Translations under genes and position numbers: made by a program | In this document: in pieces, positions 59,345-64,000 of the stretch | How positions within the stretch are numbered: the first letter of the stretch is position 1 | How the letters are laid out: each line of letters starts with the position of its first letter | The notes under the pieces: generated by a model | What the model saw: only the letters and a program-made list of their open reading frames with translations | What the model was told of the DNA's origin: nothing | The model's database searches: none | Assembly: GCA_023105745.1 (NCBI GenBank) | Contig: JALGQZ010000011.1 | Location: 21,726,975-21,790,974, forward strand | Reading direction: 5' to 3' | From: Austropuccinia psidii | Taxonomy: Eukaryota > Basidiomycota > Pucciniomycetes > Pucciniales > Sphaerophragmiaceae | DNA: 64,000 nucleotides

Positions 59345-60665
59345 CCTCTCTCACAAACCACTTTGTACAGATTATACTTACTAATTTCAAGTAAATCTGT
59401 GAGATACTGGTATACAAACAGTATATCAGACATCTGTAAGCTGTAATTCTGATGTGTAATTGTTGATTCAATTACATTGTCATTATACAGGGCATATTGT
59501 AGTAAAATACAAGCCCAGAGGCCATTCTTAGACGTGCAAACAGCATCTTGAGAAGTCTTAACTGACATTAAAGCCCTCTTTTCCTGTTTGATTCAGTGGA
59601 GGAAAACTACATATCACTAGAAACCCAGTCACAGGCCAACACATCAGTGACATCCTTCCAACCAGAGGGACGCAAGGGAAAAGGAAAGAGGCACAGTGAA
59701 GGCCTTATCACAGCAAAGAAGTGGACAACCATTTCCACCTAGAGGAGTAGAAAACCCCAAAACTCTGCTTCAATACAAGGTAAACTAACCTTAACAGCTT
59801 GTACAGGGAAAATCACCATAATTAACCCAGTTGTACCCTTGAAAGGTAAATTGCCCAAATCAGAAGACAAAAGATTTGTACAAGGAACAGTCAAAGGTCA
59901 CTACCCTAAGAACATAAAGTATTTGACTTCTTGCAAAGAATGATATGTCACCTGTACACCTCAGAAACCTTGGCTTCCAAAGGAACCAACCAGAGGACAG
60001 AGACGGCTTGTCCAGAACCAGGAGACCTGGAAGAGGACACCTTGGACACAGTGGTGGATGGCAAGACACTGAGGGAAATCATACCCACTCTGCCATTCAC
60101 TTTCCAATTCAGCAGCAACCTCAAGCCAGAGGACTGGAAAGATATGGATCAAGTTCTTCAGCTCCACCAACTCCTCAAAGATTTATTTCAATAAAGAATG
60201 GACAACAAGAGGTTCAACCTTGCATCTCACTGGGAAGAACTTGGAGCAAGCTGCCAGAATATTTTCCTCAAAGAGATAGACTTCAAAGACCTTATGATAA
60301 TCACCAAAGGTTGGAATCCCACCAGGCAGTTCAGACTCCTGGAGGTGAGGGCACACAGGATAAGGGAGAATCAAGCCACTAACCAAGCTATAGGAGAACA
60401 GCTAACCCAGACAGCGCACACTCAGATTCCTTCAGGCTCACAAGGAGGAGGCCAAATAAGCTCTCCAGTGGCTTCACACCTTTCAGAAACCAACAGATCA
60501 GTGGCCAAGGGTCACCATTCTTCACAATCCCAGGATGTTTCCAGGAGAAGACAGGGATACAAGGGCAAAAACAAGACCTCTTTTCACCAAAGGCAGAGAG
60601 AGTCAGACCCAATGATCCAGAAACCTTTGGACTTGGTTAAAGAGGTACACAAGAGCCAGAAGTAG
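59345..60665 (+). pseudogene. Gy3 leader and gag first ORF
   Basis: 59345-59930 is leader without a clear ORF. From 59931 one frame runs to a stop at 60663, with a TAA at 60192. It encodes an acidic N-terminal part (EDTLDTVVDGKTLREIIPTL, FSSNLKPEDWKDMDQVLQLH) and then HWEELGASCQNIFLKEIDFK, DLMIITKGWNPTRQFRLLEV and a Ser/Gln/Arg-rich tail ending VKEVHKSQK. I recognise this arrangement as that of many hypothetical proteins of Austropuccinia. Its exact role is not known; position suggests a Gag precursor part. The TAA at 60192 probably replaced a Trp codon. Confidence 0.75.
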
Positions 60666-62395
60666 TTGTAAATAACTCTAGAATCAGTAGTCCCCTTAAT
60701 AGAAAAATTACCCCCACTAAGATTGAAAATAATACTGTCTCACCTGAGAGTAACTTCAACAGTGATGTGCTGTGGTTACAAATGGCGCAATATTCTGAAA
60801 AAACTGAAACGAAGTTTGCAGAACTTGAAGCAAGCCATGAGAGGATGAAAAATTAGCAGCCTCCATGGATAAAATTGCTAAAAATCTTCAAGAAGGACAT
60901 GCTCAATTGAGAAAAGCCTCTGAAGAAACCAAAAAAAGACTGAATATAGTATTTGAAGAACAACACCATAGCAGAAGAGACAGGGATTGTCTGGATCAAG
61001 ACATAAAGAAATTGTTTAGTGTCTATCATTACATGAAGACACAACCACAAGGCCATGTTATGGATAATCCATATCACCCAGATGACATCAAACCAGATTC
61101 CCTGTTGGTGAATAAGGCAAGATCTCCATCACAATACCAGGATGGAGATAATATGTCTTATTCTGAAAAGGAAGCCTTGAAACAGCTTCCTGAGGCCTCA
61201 AGCTGGCCCAAATTCTCTGGAAGTGGAGGGTAGGATCATATGGAGCTCATAGATTATATTGATGGACTCTTCATTGAGGTACCAAGTATACCAGACTACT
61301 GGATTACTGCTAGACTCAATACAGCATTTAAAGGTCATGCTAGTATATGGTACACATAAATGAAAGAAATCCATGGCAGGAGAAACTGGCCATGTTGGAA
61401 GAGTCAAATTATCCAAAAGTAAAGCAATGGTACTTGGATATGGTGAAAGACCATGTCATTTGAAAATGACAAATACTAAGTGGAAAATGATCCATATGAG
61501 TGGTGTCTTAGACAGTCTAAGACACTCAAAGTCATTTATTCCCAAATGAACACTCAAATGAGGAATCACAAACTTCTGACACAAATGCCAGGAGAACTAG
61601 AGCATGCAGTAAAATGTATATGCAACCAAAATTGCACTCTAGATGAAATTGCTAATACCTTACAACATGTAAGGAAAAGAACTAACATAGGGAAATTCAC
61701 CCCATATAGAAACAGTAGTTTCAAAGAGAAACAACCTTTCAGGGTAGAGTTTAAAGACAAACTCAAGGAAAGAGTGGCAGAAGTGACTAATAAGAAAAAT
61801 TCTTGTCACAATTGTGGTTCAACAGACCACTATTCCAACAACTGTCCAAAGGCAAAGAAAAAAGTCTATGCCATTGAGAAAGTCCCAGAGGAGGAATCCC
61901 CAACAGAGGACTCTGACTCAGACTCTATGGGAGATGTCATCAGAAAACAATCTGATGAAGAGCAGGACCCAAGAGAAGAATTTCTAGTGGAATACCAAGA
62001 CAAAACCTCACTAGAAATCCAGGATATACAGTTGGAAGCAGGCATTCCACAAGATACTTCCAACAAAAACTTGTGCAAAAACACACAAGATGCACAAACA
62101 TTCCTGGTTACACCAACCAAAGGAATTGCATACATACATGGAACAGCCACAAAAATGACTGTTTGTATTGACAATTCTCAACATCCATTGATCATTGATA
62201 GTGGCACACACTGCTCCATAGTGGCCAGAAATTATCTGGACAACCACTTCCGAAACTGGGAAAGCCAGCTCTTTCCCACCAAGGCAAAGAACTTGAAAAG
62301 TGCTTCAGGGAGAATGACTTCCATTGGGACAATTATCAAAGAGAGAATTATACCCCACAGGTATTATCAGACTCCATCCAGGGTTTTTAGTGCTT
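60666..62395 (+). pseudogene. Gy3 gag second part and protease
   Basis: After a broken stretch the frame at 60865-61233 gives a helical region (KIAKNLQEGHAQLRKASEET) and LPEASSWPKFSGSGG, matching LKEWPHFSGEGEYDH of Gy2; stops occur at 61231 and several times to 61480. The open piece 61480-62397 carries GELEHAVKCICNQN, the knuckle CHNCGSTDHYSNNC (intact CCHC) and the protease site PLIIDSGTHCSIVARNYL (intact DSG). Near 62355 a frameshift ends the piece; the protease continues in the other frame (LDDAHIQGFSLGTDYQ). Confidence 0.88.
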
Positions 62396-64000
62396 GATGA
62401 TGCCCACATCCAAGGATTCTCACTGGGGACAGATTACCAGAGGATGTATGGCATTGACATTTAAAATAGGAGAAACAGGCACATCACAATTGGTACCAAC
62501 AAGGAAAAGAAATTTTCACTTGATATATACCAAGTATCTGCCCAAGCTCCACTGGAAGAACTACTGAATGAAACCAGAGAGGGAGAGTTTAGAACTCCCC
62601 TCACCAGTAAACAGAAACTAAATTTACTAAAAATGCTGAGAAAGAATAGACCAGCATTTGCAATTGGTGAAGAGCCATTAGGCAAGATCAGAGGCCATGA
62701 TATAGAACTATATCTGGATGTGGAAAGACCTTATTCACCCATGCTCAGGAGACCTCCATACCCAGCAAGTCTGGAAACCAGGAAGGAAATTGAAAAAAAT
62801 ATCAATGAACTGCTGGACATGGATCTCATCAGAAAGATTGGACACAATGAAATAGTGGAAATTACCACTTCTGTAATAATCACCCAGCATGATGGCAAGT
62901 CTAGGCTGTGCAGAGATTTCAGAGCTCTGAATAACTACACCAAACCTGACAGGTACCCTATACCCAGGATACCTCATGCCTTAGAAAAACTGCCAAAATC
63001 CAAATACATAATAAAAATGGATTGTATGAAAGGCTTCCACCAGAATGGAGTTAAACCAAACTTCATGAAATTACTCAGAATCATATGTCACATGGGCATA
63101 TATGAGTACACCAGGATGCCATTTGGAAGAAAGAATGCACCAGCCCACTTCCAAAGGATAATGGACACCATATTCCAAGAAGAAATATTGGAAGGCTGGA
63201 TGGTAGTATATATTGATGACATCATTATATACTTAGAGACATGGGAAGACCATGTGCAATACATAAACAGAGTGCTAAGTAAATGCATACCCATAAATCT
63301 GAAAATTTCACTTAAAAAGTGCAATTTTGGCCAACAAGAGCTACTAGCTCCAGGACATAAAGTCTCAGGTCTTAGTCTGGAAATTGACCAGAACAAAGTA
63401 GCAGCAGTACTGCAAAAACCAGTACCAAGAAACATCAAAGAGATGCAATCTTTCCTTGGGTTTTCTAGCTACTATAGAAACCACATAAATAGTAGTTTAT
63501 ACAAGTTATGTTCAAACAATGTAGTTTTTGAAATTACCAAGGAAAGGAGGGATGCATATGAGAGGATCAAATATGAACTCACAAATGAGCGTATTCTCAT
63601 CTTGCCTGACTTTGAAATACCATCCAAGTTATACATATATGCAGCATGTAGCCAAGGCTTAGGAGAAGGCCTTCACCAGAGACAAATTGTGGATGGTGAA
63701 CCAAGAGAGGGAGTAATATGTTACATATTTAGGAAGCTGAAAGATTCAGAAGCCAGGTATGGGGCCACCCAGACTGAATGTCTAAGTCTAGTCTGGGCTC
63801 TAGAGAAACTCCATTATTATTTGGAGGGTGCAGCTTTTGAAGTCTACCCAGACTGCACAGCCTTGAAGTCTTTACTAAACATGAAGACTACCAATAGACA
63901 CATGCTGAGGTGGCAAACAGGAATCCAGGAGTATAGAGGGAATATGACCATCATATACAAAGAAGGTAAACGCCATACCAATGCAGATGGCCTCAGCAGA
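62396..64000 (+). pseudogene. Gy3 reverse transcriptase / RNase H, long open frame running off the window
   Basis: After a TAA at 62462-62464 the frame stays open for 512 codons to the window end. It holds the linker (NLLKMLRKNRPAFAIGEEPL), RPYSPMLRRPPYPASLETRK, DFRALNNYTKPDRYPIPRIP, IKMDCMKGFHQN, YEYTRMPFGRKNAPAHFQRI and WMVVYIDDIIIYLETWEDHV, with an intact YIDD box. The connection (QSFLGFSSYYRNHINSS) is shorter than in Gy2 by some ten residues. RNase H is recognisable by LYIYAACSQGLGEGLHQRQI, where the Asp of Gy2 YIDASGDG is replaced, CLSLVWALEKLHYYLEG, VYPDCTALKSLLN and NADGLSR at the very end. Integrase would follow outside. Best preserved pol in the window. Confidence 0.92.

Larger units (their letters stand above)
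46543..64000 (+). mobile_element. Gy3: Ty3/Gypsy element, plus strand, split by Gy2, continues past the window
   Basis: The element consists of 5' LTR 46543-47875, primer-site-like TTTTGGGGGCCTGGCC, leader to 48227, then after the Gy2 insertion leader and gag from 59345, protease, RT and RNase H up to the window end. Removing 48228-59344 (Gy2 plus one target copy ATTAC) restores a continuous leader. Gag carries several stops; pol has one shift and one stop before a long open frame. Confidence 0.9.

Noticed and set aside
59345..64000. A separate Gypsy element without a 5' LTR
   Set aside because: The ATTAC duplication and the leader before 48228 show that it is the right part of Gy3 interrupted by Gy2.
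1..64000. tRNA, rRNA or other RNA genes
   Set aside because: No tRNA A/B boxes in a plausible cloverleaf and no conserved rRNA segment were noticed by reading; a covariance-model scan would be decisive.
1..64000. Endogenous virus with an envelope gene
   Set aside because: No envelope-like ORF with signal peptide and membrane anchor lies between integrase and LTR in any element; these are retrotransposons.

Overview
The window is almost certainly nuclear DNA of a fungus, most likely a rust fungus. The myrtle rust Austropuccinia psidii is my best guess, because the gag-type proteins here (for example the block with KGWNPTRQFRLLEV near 60.2 kb and the block with PECFDGTQPFKVRSF near 7.5 and 12.0 kb) match what I remember of abundant hypothetical proteins from that genome; no database was consulted. 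The DNA is AT-rich and consists almost entirely of decayed, nested transposable elements around one spliced host gene. Four Ty3/Gypsy families are named here Gy1 to Gy4.

Layout. 1-19616: an old Gy1 element on the minus strand (Gy1a), interrupted by a solo Gy2 LTR (3617-5454, target duplication ATGGG), a solo Gy3 LTR (5628-7067, target duplication CATTA) and a complete second Gy1 copy on the plus strand (Gy1b, 9335-18821) that sits inside the 5' LTR of Gy1a. 19617-23640: AT-rich DNA with remnants of a hAT transposase and a possible Harbinger-like transposase, and a sharp 110-bp GC-rich island. 23640-25780: CpG-containing host DNA with a six-exon gene for an RraA/HMG-aldolase family protein whose start region carries a 74-bp tandem duplication. 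25780-29277: AT-rich DNA without a recognisable gene. 29278-39468: Gy4, minus strand, both LTRs present. 39469-41938: AT-rich, nothing recognised. 41939-46213: a Mutator-like (MULE) DNA transposon with terminal inverted repeats, a FAR1/zinc-finger MULE transposase and an OTU cysteine-protease-like domain. 46543-64000: a Gy3 element on the plus strand running off the window, split in its leader by a complete Gy2 element (48228-59339, minus strand, target duplication ATTAC).

The retroelement genes follow the gag - protease - reverse transcriptase - RNase H - integrase order, with a chromodomain or chromodomain-like C-terminus visible in Gy1, Gy2 and Gy4. All carry stops, frameshifts or damaged catalytic residues; the Gy3 RT/RNase H at the right edge is the least damaged. 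Points of most interest: (1) in Gy1 the bases just 3' of the LTR are complementary over 14 nt to a site inside the LTR, as expected for Tf1-like self-priming; (2) a G_GGA_AAA slippery heptamer sits just before the Gy1 gag stop, with pol in the -1 frame, in both copies; (3) intron-like GT-AG segments occur in the leader/gag-5' region of Gy2, Gy3 and Gy4; (4) the MULE carries an OTU-like domain; (5) the Gy2 5' LTR contains a 1.1-kb internal duplication. CpG is visibly scarce in the elements and common in the host gene, pointing to CpG-directed mutation of repeats.
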